Below are positions 1 through 8,840 of a stretch of DNA of 64,000 bases, piece by piece (position 1 is the stretch's first letter; every line of letters begins with the position of its first letter). Origin of the DNA: Aradus depressus (lineage: Eukaryota; Arthropoda; Insecta; Hemiptera; Aradidae); the NCBI GenBank assembly GCA_963662175.1, contig OY759218.1, positions 54,753,427 to 54,817,426 of the forward strand, written 5' to 3'. The notes beneath the pieces were generated by a model. The model was not told the DNA's origin. It ran no database searches and saw nothing but the letters and a program-made list of their open reading frames with translations. A program made the translations under genes and the position numbers.

Positions 1-103
1 CACCCAACCTTTGTCTAAATATAGCGAAACAGCCATAACAAACAGTTACCGACCCTGGAGGACAAAAACTTAAGTAAACGAAGGAAGGGCCACACATCAG
101 CCT

Positions 104-895
104 CAGGAGCCACTCCTTCATCTCATAGGATCTACAAAGCCACGAGGCGTTAGGGCAGCCTACTTCCCACTGGTTCAGGAGCCACTCCTTCATATCACAG
201 GATCTACAAAGCCACGAGGCGTTAGGGCAGCCTACTTCCCACTGGTTCAGGAGCCACTCCTTCATCTCACAGGATCTGCAAAGCCACGAGGCGTTAGGGC
301 AGCCTACTTCCCACTCGTTCAGGAGCCACTCCTTCATCTCACAGGATCTACAAAGCCACGAGGCGTTAGGGCAGCCTACATCCCACTGGTTCAGGAGCCA
401 CTCCTTCATCTCACAGGATCTACAAAGCCACGAGGCGTTAGGGCAGCCTACTTCCCACAGGTTCAGGAGCCACTCCTTCATCTCACAGGATCTACAAAGC
501 CACGAGGCGTTAGGGCAGCCTACTTCCCACTGGTTCAGGAACCACTCCTTCATCTCACTGGATCTACAAAGCCACGAGGCGTTAGGGCAGCCTACTTCCC
601 ACAGGCTCAGGAGCCACTCCTTCATCTCACAGGATCTACAAAGCCACGAGGCGTTAGGGCAGCCTACTTCCCACTGGTTCAGGACCCACTCCTTCATCTC
701 ACAGGATCTACAAAGCCACGAGGCGTTAGGGCAGCCTACATCCCACTGGTTCAGGAGCCACTCCTTCATCTCACAGGATCTACAAAGCCACGAGGCGTTA
801 GGGCAGCCTACTTCCCACTGGTTCAGGAGCCACTCCTTCATCTCACAGGATCTACAAAGCCACGAGGCGTTAGGGCAGCCTACTTCCCACTAGTT
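104..895. repeat. 72-bp tandem satellite, 11 copies
   Basis: Eleven head-to-tail copies of a 72-bp unit start at 104, 176, 248 and so on to 824, with only scattered substitutions. Each unit begins CAGGAGCCACTCCTTCATCT and carries CCACGAGGCGTTAGGGCAGC. The spacing is exact, so the array is young or homogenised. It stops at an A-rich stretch that leads into an R1 repeat copy. I see no coding capacity or relation to the other satellites here. Confidence 0.97.
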
Positions 896-1021
896 CATTG
901 TAAAAAAAGGTCGTCGGTGAATCTCCGGAAATGTTCCAAACCAACAATCGAACGTTTGCGTTAATTGTAGGAATATTGAGGGTCAGTCAAAGATGGAAAA
1001 AACACTATTCAGATGCCAACG

Positions 1022-1048
1022 TTTCGATATATTTTACATCATCATCAG
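1022..1048 (-). ncRNA. Hammerhead ribozyme-like core, left arm of foldback copy 1
   Basis: On the minus strand the CTGATGA core (1042-1048) is followed by a stem II of GATGTA/TATATC with one G-U pair, then GAAA and CGTT. This matches the hammerhead consensus CUGANGA, helix II, GAAA. Helix III would be very short, as in Penelope hammerheads. Self-cleavage is inferred, not shown. Confidence 0.6.
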
Positions 1049-1490
1049 GGCCTACAAACATGGGGGGGAAATCAAGATTAGAATCAAAAATAAACAAAAA
1101 TTGTTTTTGTTGATAAACATTACTGAACGTTAAAAATACATTATAACAAATCAAAAATTGAAACTGACTTACTATGAATAATTACTAAACATTAAAATTA
1201 AATATGAATACATTACTAAACATAAACATTAATAATGGAAATAGACAAATAGGTGGAACATAATAAAGAGTAAACATTAAAATGACTTACTATGAATAAG
1301 CAGGGTTGGGGAGAAGACATGTACACTGGATGGAGACTTACTTACTCTGTTTAGTAATTATTCATAGTAAGTCAGTTTCAATTTTTAACTTGTTATAATG
1401 TATTTTTAACGTTCAGTAATGTTTATCAACAAAAACAATTTTTGTTTATTTTTGATTCTAATCTTGATTTCCCCCCCATGTTTGTAGGCC

Positions 1491-1517
1491 CTGATGATGA
1501 TATAAAATATATCGAAA
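1491..1517 (+). ncRNA. Hammerhead ribozyme-like core, right arm of foldback copy 1
   Basis: CTGATGA (1491-1497) is followed by a perfect 6-bp helix II, GATATA (1499-1504) with TATATC (1508-1513), and then GAAA (1514-1517) running into the palindrome AACGTT. The conserved catalytic core is complete. The cleavage site and helix I were not resolved by eye. Confidence 0.65.
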
Positions 1518-1914
1518 CGTTGGCATCTGAATAGTGTTTTTTCCATCTTTGACTGACCCTCAATATTCTTACAATTATAATCTACAGTCGCTAATCAACA
1601 TCTACATTTGCGTTAATATTCAATAGTGGACATCAAGGCTCCTAAATCCTCATACTAAATTCTGTGGTGTTGATAAAATCATTACAACGGCATTCATTGG
1701 GTTTTTTTTAATTGAACCGCCCCCTAACGGATCCCCCTTTCCCTTCAGCCGATTCCGCTGAACAATCCTGATGGAGTTTTGAAGTCACATTTGAAATTTT
1801 GTGTTGATACATTCATTACAACTTTTTTTTTTTCACGTATCGGCTGCTGTGGCCATAAGCGTTTCCAAAATAGGATTAGCGGTAGCGACAGAAAGGTAAG
1901 GTGAAAAGTGTGGG

Positions 1915-2945
1915 ACACTCTCCAGTGGTAGCGTCGAGTCTAGTAAGGAGAGGTCCTTGGATGGTAGGTGAAGGTGGAAGGTTGGACAACCAGCCTAGCA
2001 CCAAGTCTAGGGAGAGTTGTCACCAAGTATAGCAAGCGTCCAGTCTAGTAAGGAGACGTCCTTGGATGGTAGGTAAAGGTGGAAGGTTGGACAACCAGCC
2101 AGCCTAGCACCAAGTCTAGGGAGAGTTGTCACAACGGATAGCAAGCCTCCAGTCTAGGAAGGAGAGGTCCTTGGATTGTAGGTAAAAGTGGAAGGTTGGA
2201 CAACCAGCCTAGCATCAAGTCCAGGCAGAGTTTTCACAAAGGATAGCAAGCCTCCAGTCTAGGAAGGAGAGGTCCTTGGATGGTAGGTAAAGGTGGAAGG
2301 TTGGACAACCAGCCTAGCACCAAGTCTAGGGAGAGTTGTCACAACGGATAGCAAGCCTCCAGTCTAGGAAGGAGAGGTCCGTGGATCGTAGGTAAAGGTG
2401 GAAGGTTGGACAACCAGCCAGCCTAGCACCAAGTCTAGGGAGAGTTGTCACAACGGATAGCAAGCCTCCAGTCTAGGAAGGAGAGGTCCTTGGATGGTAG
2501 GTAAAGGTGGAAGGTTGGACAACCAGCCTAGCACCAAGTCTAGGGAGACTTGTCACAGCGGATAGCAAGCCTCCAGTCTAGGAAGGAGAGGTCCTTGGAT
2601 GGTAGGTAAAAGTGGAAGGTTGGACAACCAGCCAGCCTAGCACCAAGTCTAGGCAGAGTTTTCACAAAGGATAGCAAGCCTCCAGTCTAGTAAGGAGAGG
2701 TCCTTGGATGGTAGGTAAAGGTGGAAGGTTGGACAACCAGCCTAGCACCAAGTCTAGGGAGACTTGTCACAGCGGATAGCAAGCCTCCAGTCTAGGTAGG
2801 AGAGGTCCTTGGATGGTAGGTAAAGGTGGACAACCAGCCTAGCACCAAGTCTAGGGAGAGTTTTCACAAAGGATAGGAAGCCTCCGGTCTAGGAAGGAGA
2901 GTTCCTTGGATGGTAGGTAAAGGTGGAAGGTTGGACAACCAGCCA
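1915..2945. repeat. 105/109-bp tandem satellite, about 10 copies
   Basis: The motif GGTCCTTGGATGGTAGGT recurs near 1952, 2057, 2166, 2271, 2376, 2485, 2590, 2699, 2804 and 2909. Spacing alternates between 105 and 109 bp. The longer units contain CCAGCCAGCCTAG where the shorter have CCAGCCTAG, a 4-bp AGCC duplication. The array runs directly into a LINE-type zinc-knuckle fragment at its right end. Confidence 0.93.
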
Positions 2946-2950
2946 GCCAG

Positions 2951-3110
2951 CAGCATTTAAGCCAATGAGAATTATGCTCTCTATTGCAGTTGACGCAGTT
3001 AGGAGGAAGCTCACATTCTGAACCTTCATGCACGGCCCTACCACATATGCAAAGTGTGCCCAAACCGATGGCAACATCTCATAGAAGCGGGGATGTACGG
3101 CCGCACCCTG
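2951..3110 (-). pseudogene. Zinc-knuckle fragment of a non-LTR retrotransposon ORF1
   Basis: Read on the minus strand, a frame encodes a Cys/His cluster (CICGRAVHEGSEC, then NCVNCNREHNSHWLKC). Just upstream in another frame is RCCHRFGHT. This is the layout of the CCHC knuckles that end the gag-like ORF1 of I, Jockey and R1 type elements, where they bind nucleic acid. A frameshift and a stop separate the first knuckle from the rest. The fragment stops where the 105/109-bp satellite begins, so the array may have grown from sequence just downstream of the knuckles. Only this domain is left; no reverse transcriptase is nearby. Confidence 0.6.
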
Positions 3111-3224
3111 AGTTTGTAGAACGCAGTATTTATACATTCAGGAGCCTGAGGAGAATCGAATACAATGGAATCTGTAGGACTTGTTCTCCCACCCTCCTGT
3201 CGCGTAATTCGTCACGCTTCTAAG

Positions 3225-3500
3225 ACTCCCTGATTCACTAGTTCCGATGGAACATACAACGGCAGTTATTAGAATTTTGGAGTTAAGCCTCTCCCTATTC
3301 CCTCTCTCCCTTTGGCCGATTCGGATGGAAATCGATAGTTGTTGTCCCTATGGGGTTTTGGACACACATATAAAATCTCGTATCGATACATTGATTCAAT
3401 CGGGAGTCGGAAAACATGAAATCAAAACTTCGCAGTGAAGTTTTGTCTGACTACGTAACTTTCCCTATACTTCGTATAGCTAGGGAAGTAAAAATCCGGA
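3225..3500 (+). repeat. R1 dispersed repeat, 3' half
   Basis: This copy contains CGGCAGTTATTAGAATTTT, a TTTGGCCGATTCGG stretch, CGTATCGATACATTGATTC and the closing CTATACTTCGTATAGCTAGG. The 5' half with the CTTCCCCAG motif is absent. No gene is visible. Confidence 0.65.
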
Positions 3501-3544
3501 AAAGGGCAACATTTTTATGATTTCAACTACGAGTACAAAGTAAT

Positions 3545-4075
3545 CATGATTACTATAATGACCAGCTTCAATGAACGTGTGGCGGGACCAGCATCACTGA
3601 AAGTGTTTGAAAGTTTTCTCGGGAAAAGCCTATAAGGTAGGTTGGGGGACCCGGACAGACGCCCCGGCGATTGGCGGGTTCTACAGCCTGCCGTAGCAGC
3701 AATAAAATAAACAAGAATTATATTGTGCACTTATTCCCCCTATGCGGCGGACGGGTGTCGTTGAGCCTCCGGGGGCCGGTACACCCGAAAAAAAAAAAAA
3801 AATGTGGGACAGAACCAGCTTCTATTGCCCCCCGAGATCTGAAAGTGGGACCAGCTTCAATGAACGTGTGGCAGGACCAGCTTTAATGAAAGTGTGGCAG
3901 GACCAGCTTTAATGAAAGTGTGGCAGAACCAGCTTCAATGAAAGTGTGGCAGGACCAGCTTCAATGAAAATGTGGCAGGACCAGCTCCAATGAAAGTTTG
4001 GCAGGACCAGCTTCAATGAAAGTGTGCAGGAACAGCATGTGGGGCAGAATCAGCTTCTATTGTCCCCCGTGATCA
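3545..4075. repeat. 26-bp minisatellite, split by a SINE-like insert
   Basis: The unit GACCAGCTTCAATGAAAGTG plus TGGCAG repeats at 26-bp spacing from about 3845 to 4035, roughly seven copies. One or two copies lie at 3558-3600 and a degenerate copy near 4075. The segment at about 3600-3810 interrupts the array. Confidence 0.85.
3600..3803 (+). mobile_element. SINE-like insert with poly(A) tail
   Basis: A GC-rich body (GCGGCGGACGGGTGTCGTTG, then GGGGGCCGGTACACCCG) ends in about 15 A residues and lies inside the 26-bp minisatellite. The end CACCCG followed by poly(A), preceded by an AT-rich spacer with AATAAAATAAA, matches the insert at 21210-21567. I infer one SINE family. No clear A and B boxes were found and no target duplication was resolved in the repetitive target. 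Confidence 0.55.
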
Positions 4076-5160
4076 GAAAGTGTGGCAGGGTCAGCTTTAT
4101 TCCTCTACTCATCTATCATAATTTAGTTGTTAGTTATGATTTTAGATTTTGATGTTAGTTTCAGCTATGATTCGTAAATCCGAAGTAATCGTTAGTCATT
4201 ACTACATAAGTGGTTTTTTGGAAAGTTAATGGTTAGTCATGAGTAATTAGTACTTTTGAGGGGAAGGAGGAGGGGGAAGGACTATATTTTGACACTTATC
4301 GCCAAATTTGTAGAAATAAAAAAGGTTTCACAAAAAAGAAATTTGCTGTAGCTGTGGCCAAGCTGGGTTGTTAGTTTTAGTTGTACTAGCCGGAGTGAAG
4401 GACCTAGAAGTGAATCAGAAGAAATGCCATTAGAGTGATCTGATTGGCGGTCGCCCCTCATCCAGTTAGAGGAACCCTCCTGCAAGGCTTTCCAATTCAC
4501 GGAACCTCAATCTTGGCCAATTTTCATTTTGACAATGCGTAGATCCTAGGAACATTTATAGGAGTGAGAGGGGAGGGGGAAGGTGGCAGTAAAAAAGTCT
4601 GTACACGCTGTGTAAAGTTAGTGAATTTATGTAGTAGCTATGCACATTTTTTTTTTTTTTTAGGTGGTAAAAGTCATTTTCCTGCGGTACTAATGTTTCA
4701 AAACGACATTTCAGAACGGTTTATGGCATGCATCTCGCAAACCAAGCTGGTCCCATTTAATTTAAAATGTGCTTTTCAATTTTCTTTCTTTCCTCGACTT
4801 TTAATTAAAAAGGTTTTTGATTAGGTCATAAATATAAACGGTCTTGTAATATGTATCTTCTTCATTTCAAATGTCAGGTTCGTTTACAATCATTTCTGCG
4901 TTAAATCGCTCAGAAAGTTCCAACCACATAAACATGCACACAGACAGGCATCATCGCGAAAATGGTCACAACGTAATCAGGGTATCTTGAAACGTGAAAA
5001 TCTGTTGAAAACTTGATCTCGGATTTTCGCACGACTACAAGAATTCCTTATAGAGGTGTAAGAAAGTAAAACTCTTGATGCTTACATGCGTTACACATTT
5101 CCTAACTGCTATAATTTTTTTCAAGATTTAGACATATACTGACTTGTGTAGAAAGCAGAA
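4076..5160. other. No gene seen; AT-rich filler
   Basis: I see degenerate repeats of TTAGTTATGA type near 4110-4260, homopolymer runs and no supportable ORF. Short open frames here show no protein-like composition. Confidence 0.5.
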
Positions 5161-5194
5161 GTCGCCGGTGAATCACCAGCAATATGATTTGTAA

Positions 5195-5265
5195 CTAGCA
5201 GGTTCACCTGGCGTTGTCCGGAGTAACTTTGACAGTTATAACTTTCTATCAAAAGATGTATAAGA
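5195..5265 (-). mobile_element. Diverged Helitron 3' terminus
   Basis: CTAGCAGGTTCACCTGGCGT and TGTCCGGAGTAACTTTGAC resemble the 3' ends of the complete Helitrons here (CTAGCAGTAATACCCGGCGT, then TGCCCGGGGAACTTTGAC). It includes the terminal CTAG and a GC-rich hairpin, and lies in reverse orientation after an A. The body is lost. Confidence 0.6.
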
Positions 5266-6265
5266 CATGATACATGTACTCTCACCATGGTGGGGGAAAC
5301 ATCATCACATTTCTGAAATATAATCGATCCTGTAATTACCCTAATAACTGCCTTTGTAATGAATGTATCGACACAAAATATAGTATGAGGATTGAGAAGC
5401 CCTACTGACCCCTCAACTCCTGCTATAGTCGACCGTAGGCCAGTTAATATGAACCCAACTTCTAGTCAGGGTCTGTTTTTGTACATATTTTTCTGATTCC
5501 GGAATCTATATCTGTAAACCCAGGTAGGTATGTTTAGCCATCTATCTACGATTATCAGCCGATATTCCCCAACTATTCAAAATATAGGGGAAGTTATGGA
5601 ATCGGTCAAAAATTCCATGTTTAGTCTTCACAGGAATTTCATGTTTTCCGATCCCCTGATCTGACAAGATTGTATATGTCTGAAAACACGATAGAAAGGT
5701 GTATTGACATGATATGTAATATCAAACTTCTAAAAGGACGACTTGATATGAAGAACTGGAGTATTAAGTGTAAGGTGACGGTCGTTAAATCACAATATAT
5801 TTTTTGTTAATTTTTAAGTGTATAATGAATTTATTGGCACGAAATTTTAAAAGTAAATCCAAAACCCTTCAAGGACGAGACGATCTTAATTTTCATCGAA
5901 ATCAGCAAAAGGGAAGCAGGGTGGCTCAACTCAAAAACCCTAATAGCTGCCGATGTATACATACCTACATATATACATATGGACACAAAATTGAGATTTT
6001 TTTTGCCAGAATGCGTAACGTTGTCGACAAATTTGCCGAAAGTTGCTGCTCTGGAAGAGACAGACGACAATAGAGGGGAGAATGATTACTGTCTGGAAAG
6101 AAACGAAGATCTGAAGGAAGAAGTGAGTCCAGAGGGAGTTGGTAAGAGAACTGAATATTTCCCAGGAGATGGAGGATCGGTTCTTACTGCTTCTACCTAC
6201 TATAGGGCAAGTTATGTAACAGGTCCGAAATTCGATGTTGAGTTTTCACCGAAATTTCATGTTTT
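5266..6265 (-). repeat. Composite of R1 repeat pieces
   Basis: Reverse-orientation R1 segments occur at about 5330-5400, 5590-5660 and 5870-6260, recognised by TGAATGTATCGACACAAAAT and CCTAATAACTGCC. Open frames of 80-96 codons at 5804-6269 fall inside these segments and have no recognisable domain, so I do not call genes. Confidence 0.55.
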
Positions 6266-6275
6266 GTAGTACACA

Positions 6276-6514
6276 CAGAACTTTTTTATACCAACCACTT
6301 TTGTACAGATCATTCTTTCTCCCTCTCCCCGCTCTCAAATCATGCTGACATTAATGGGTACTCTTATATGAAAGTAACGTGTTGACATCAGCAGTTTTCT
6401 TTGTTTCATTGAGAGTGACTTTCTTATCCCGGTAATACCAGTATAAATTGAATTTGAGAGGGGGAGGGGAGGGAGTGAGATCTGTACAAACGTGGTTGGT
6501 ATAAGAAAGTCCTG
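6276..6514. mobile_element. 239-bp MITE with about 60-bp terminal inverted repeats
   Basis: The left end, CAGAACTTTTTTATACCAAC, and the reverse complement of the right end, CAGGACTTTCTTATACCAAC, continue to match through TTTGTACAGATC and a CT-rich tract. No ORF is present. A target duplication is not clear, so I cannot name the superfamily. Confidence 0.75.
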
Positions 6515-6939
6515 TAATGGTCACCTCACATATTTATAGTTTAAATTTACTTTTTAACTATTTTAATGAAAAAACTACCAGTTGAACCAGACACAAATTA
6601 AAGATCAATTAGAAATATTTCCCTCAGAAATTTATTTTACATTTTTTGAACGCTGTAACATTAGTCGTACTGGTCCTATCTATTATGACACAAGAGCAAT
6701 TGTAAATGTTATAAGGAACATGCTGACGAAGAAACGAGCTGACGATGGCGTACGCCGAAACCGGTACACATTTAAGTATATGTTTGTGGAATTAGACAAT
6801 ATAAGTGTTCAAAAAAGTGTTTTTTCTATCATTTCATTTTATATATTAGTATTTCCATTATATCAACACAGAACGCAAAAAATGTATTCGGACGTTATAA
6901 GGAACATTTTTGGTAAGAATCAATTTTTCGATAGGACTA

Positions 6940-8190
6940 ACCGTGTTGGGACTCTTCAGTTCAATTATACACAGTGATGACAGTTTGTCTAATGTAGAAA
7001 AGTTTTATTATTTAAATTCTAGCCTTTCTGGTGAAGCATTAAGGTTAATTACAGGTATACCGGTTTCAAATGAAAATTATCAATTGGCATGGAATTGCCT
7101 TATCACTAGATATGATAATCCACGGTTAATTGCGGAAAATCATATGAAAAGGTTATTTTCTGTTTCCCTTGTTAAACAGGATTCCGTAACAGACTTTACG
7201 TAACATTCCTTTGTGGAAAATGTGTCAGCTTTGAAAGTTTTGGGTGTTAAAGACCTTTCTGGTTATTTCCTATTTTATTTAGCTTCGAAATCGTTGGATA
7301 TTGATACTAGAAGGAAACACAGTTCAAATCTGAAATACCGTCGATAGATAATCTTCTGGATTTTCTTAGAGGAAAACTCAAAGTTTTGGAAATGACCTCA
7401 CCATCCACAAGGTATGTTGATAAGTCTGTGAGAGTTATTAAAAGTAAATTTAATGCCAGTTTGGGCACAAAGTGTGTACTGTGTAATGACTTCCATAATT
7501 TGTCAAGTTGTGCCAAATTTAAATCTTTGAGTGTAGATCAGAGAATTGCTAAGGTGTCAGAAAACAAGCTGTGTTTTTTATGTCTTAGCCATGGGCATTT
7601 TGCAAGTAACTGTAGAAGTAAAATCACTTGTAGAGTGTGCAATTACAAGCACAACTCTTTAGTTTGCCGTAAAGATTTGAAAAACACTCCAGGTGATACC
7701 TTATCAGCAAATAGTGTGTCTAATAAATCTAGTGTTTTGTTAGCCATAGTAAATATACATACAAGATTCAATTATAATATTAAAGTACGTTGTTTGATTG
7801 ACCCAGGATCACAGTGCTCTTTCATTAGCACAAAATGTTTTAGAAGGCTAGGTTTGAAAGGCAGGTCTTGTTTTATTGAGTGTTCGGGCATAGGCCAGGT
7901 CTCCTTGCCAACTGTGAGAAATACTGTTCGAGTTGAATTATCACCGCTTAATGATAATTCTAGTATTTTGCATGGAGAATGTTTGATTGTAGACAAGGTG
8001 ACAGGTATAAAATCTTTAGAAGGTCTAACTGCAGACTTGCCTACAGAGTTTAGTACAATTAAGTTAGCAGATAGGAATTTTCACGCCCCAGGGAAGGTGG
8101 ACCTTCTCATTGGAGCTGATTTGTACCCTCAGATTGTGATAGATGGACCTTTAATCAGGAGAGGAACTCTCGTAGCCATTCCTGCTATTT
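6940..8190 (+). pseudogene. BEL/Pao gag-protease pseudogene, truncated before reverse transcriptase
   Basis: This is the 5' part of a BEL/Pao LTR retrotransposon polyprotein. The gag region (from about 6944) reads SDDSLSNVEKFYYLNSSL and SGEALRLITGIPV, typical of BEL gag. A stop near 7201 and one or two frame changes around 7320-7386 break it. The frame from 7386 encodes zinc knuckles (CVLCNDFHNLSSC; CFLCLSHGHFASNC; CRVCNYKHNSLVC) and then an aspartic protease with LIDPGSQCSFIS and LLIGADLYP. In the family Gag packages RNA and the protease cleaves the polyprotein. Coding ends at an (AT)n/poly(T) tract and a GC-rich insert at about 8195, so reverse transcriptase and integrase are missing. No LTRs were found. 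A separate BEL/Pao pol fragment lies at 45.1-46.3 kb. Confidence 0.85.
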
Positions 8191-8194
8191 ATGG

Positions 8195-8650
8195 CTATAT
8201 ATATATATATATATATATATACATTTTTTTTTTTTTTTTTTTTTTTTTATTTTGTCAACCATATTGGTTATGAGTGCCTAGGTACTGTAACAGTAAAACG
8301 GATCCCCGCGGGAGGCGAAGGGAGGAGCCAGACGGAAACCCAGTCCAGGACCCGGGGGCACCCAGTGGGCGTCCCAACCAGACCAAGGGACAAGGAACGG
8401 CGAAACCGGGTGTCTCTCTATAGGCAAAGAGCTTGGGTCCTGGAGAAGTAAGCGAGGCCTTATAATGGGCACCGACCACATCCTCCAGGCCCGGGACTGC
8501 ATCCAGAGAACCCGGTGGCGCCGCCCAAGCCCCCCGGTCCGGCCACCATCCGCACACCAGGCCACCCCCAGGGCCCCACACAGAGCCCCCGCCCGCCAAC
8601 CCCCTCCGGCCCCCGCGGCGGACCGGCGATAAATGAACGCTGATACACTT
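8195..8650 (-). mobile_element. GC-rich SINE-like insert with oligo(T) at its left edge
   Basis: A strongly GC-rich block (about 8300-8630) is bounded on the left by (AT)n and about 24 T residues. In minus orientation that reads as a poly(A) tail preceded by AATAAA-like sequence. It terminates the BEL/Pao pseudogene. Composition differs sharply from the surroundings. Open frames over it on both strands reflect lack of AT-rich stops, not genes. I cannot tie it firmly to the inserts at 3.6 and 21.2 kb. Confidence 0.5.
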
Positions 8651-8840
8651 CCTGCTACATGTTTATATATATATATATATATATATTATCTCAAATGAAA
8701 ATCATGGTCAAAACTATAGATATATGTAAAAAAAATAATAAAAATAATTTAAAAAAATAAAATAAAATAAAAAATAATAATTAAAAAAAATAATAATAAA
8801 TAAATAAAAAATATTACTAAATATGTTAGGATAAAATAAA
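8651..8840. repeat. AT microsatellite and A-rich tail region
   Basis: (TA)n at 8665-8685 is followed by a run of AAATAAAATAA-type simple sequence. It lies just past the stop codon of the minus-strand LINE, so it probably includes that element's 3' UTR and simple-sequence tail. Confidence 0.6.

Larger units (their letters stand above)
966..1606. mobile_element. Palindromic (foldback) element with hammerhead-like cores, copy 1
   Basis: A 641-bp element is flanked by an exact 11-bp target duplication, TTTGCGTTAAT (955-965 and 1607-1617). Its two arms, about 966-1200 and 1350-1590, are long near-perfect inverted repeats separated by about 150 bp. Both arms carry a CTGATGA / stem II / GAAA core, on opposite strands. 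No protein is encoded. Penelope-like elements are known to carry type I hammerhead motifs in their long terminal repeats and often have inverted, truncated repeat arrangements. I infer a Penelope-derived, non-coding relative. It is younger than the R1 copy it interrupts. Confidence 0.8.
905..1835 (+). repeat. R1 dispersed repeat copy, split by a palindromic element
   Basis: R1 is my name for an AT-rich repeat of about 0.5 kb seen at least ten times in this window. In its + orientation it opens with TCGGTGAATCACCGGCAAT, soon followed by CTTCCCCAGCACGAATT, then ACTAAATTTTGTGTCGATAC, CGGCAGTTATTAGGGTTTTT and TTTGGCCGATTTCGCTGAA. It closes with ACTTCCCCTATACTTCGTAT and AGCTGGGGAAGTAAA. This copy is cut at about 965 and resumes at 1607 because the element at 966-1606 inserted into it. 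It has no convincing ORF. The outer CTTCCCCAG / CTGGGGAAG ends suggest a MITE-like DNA element. Confidence 0.7.

Noticed and set aside
104..895. CRISPR-like array
   Set aside because: Units are contiguous 72-bp copies without unique spacers, and the window is eukaryotic.
6582..6977. 131-codon frame before the BEL gag remnant
   Set aside because: No motif recognised, and its last part overlaps gag-like coding in another frame; probably chance in AT-rich DNA.
8255..8648. Three overlapping minus-strand frames in the GC-rich block at 8.3-8.6 kb
   Set aside because: They overlap in different frames, are rich in Gly/Pro/Trp from GC content, and lie in a SINE-like insert.
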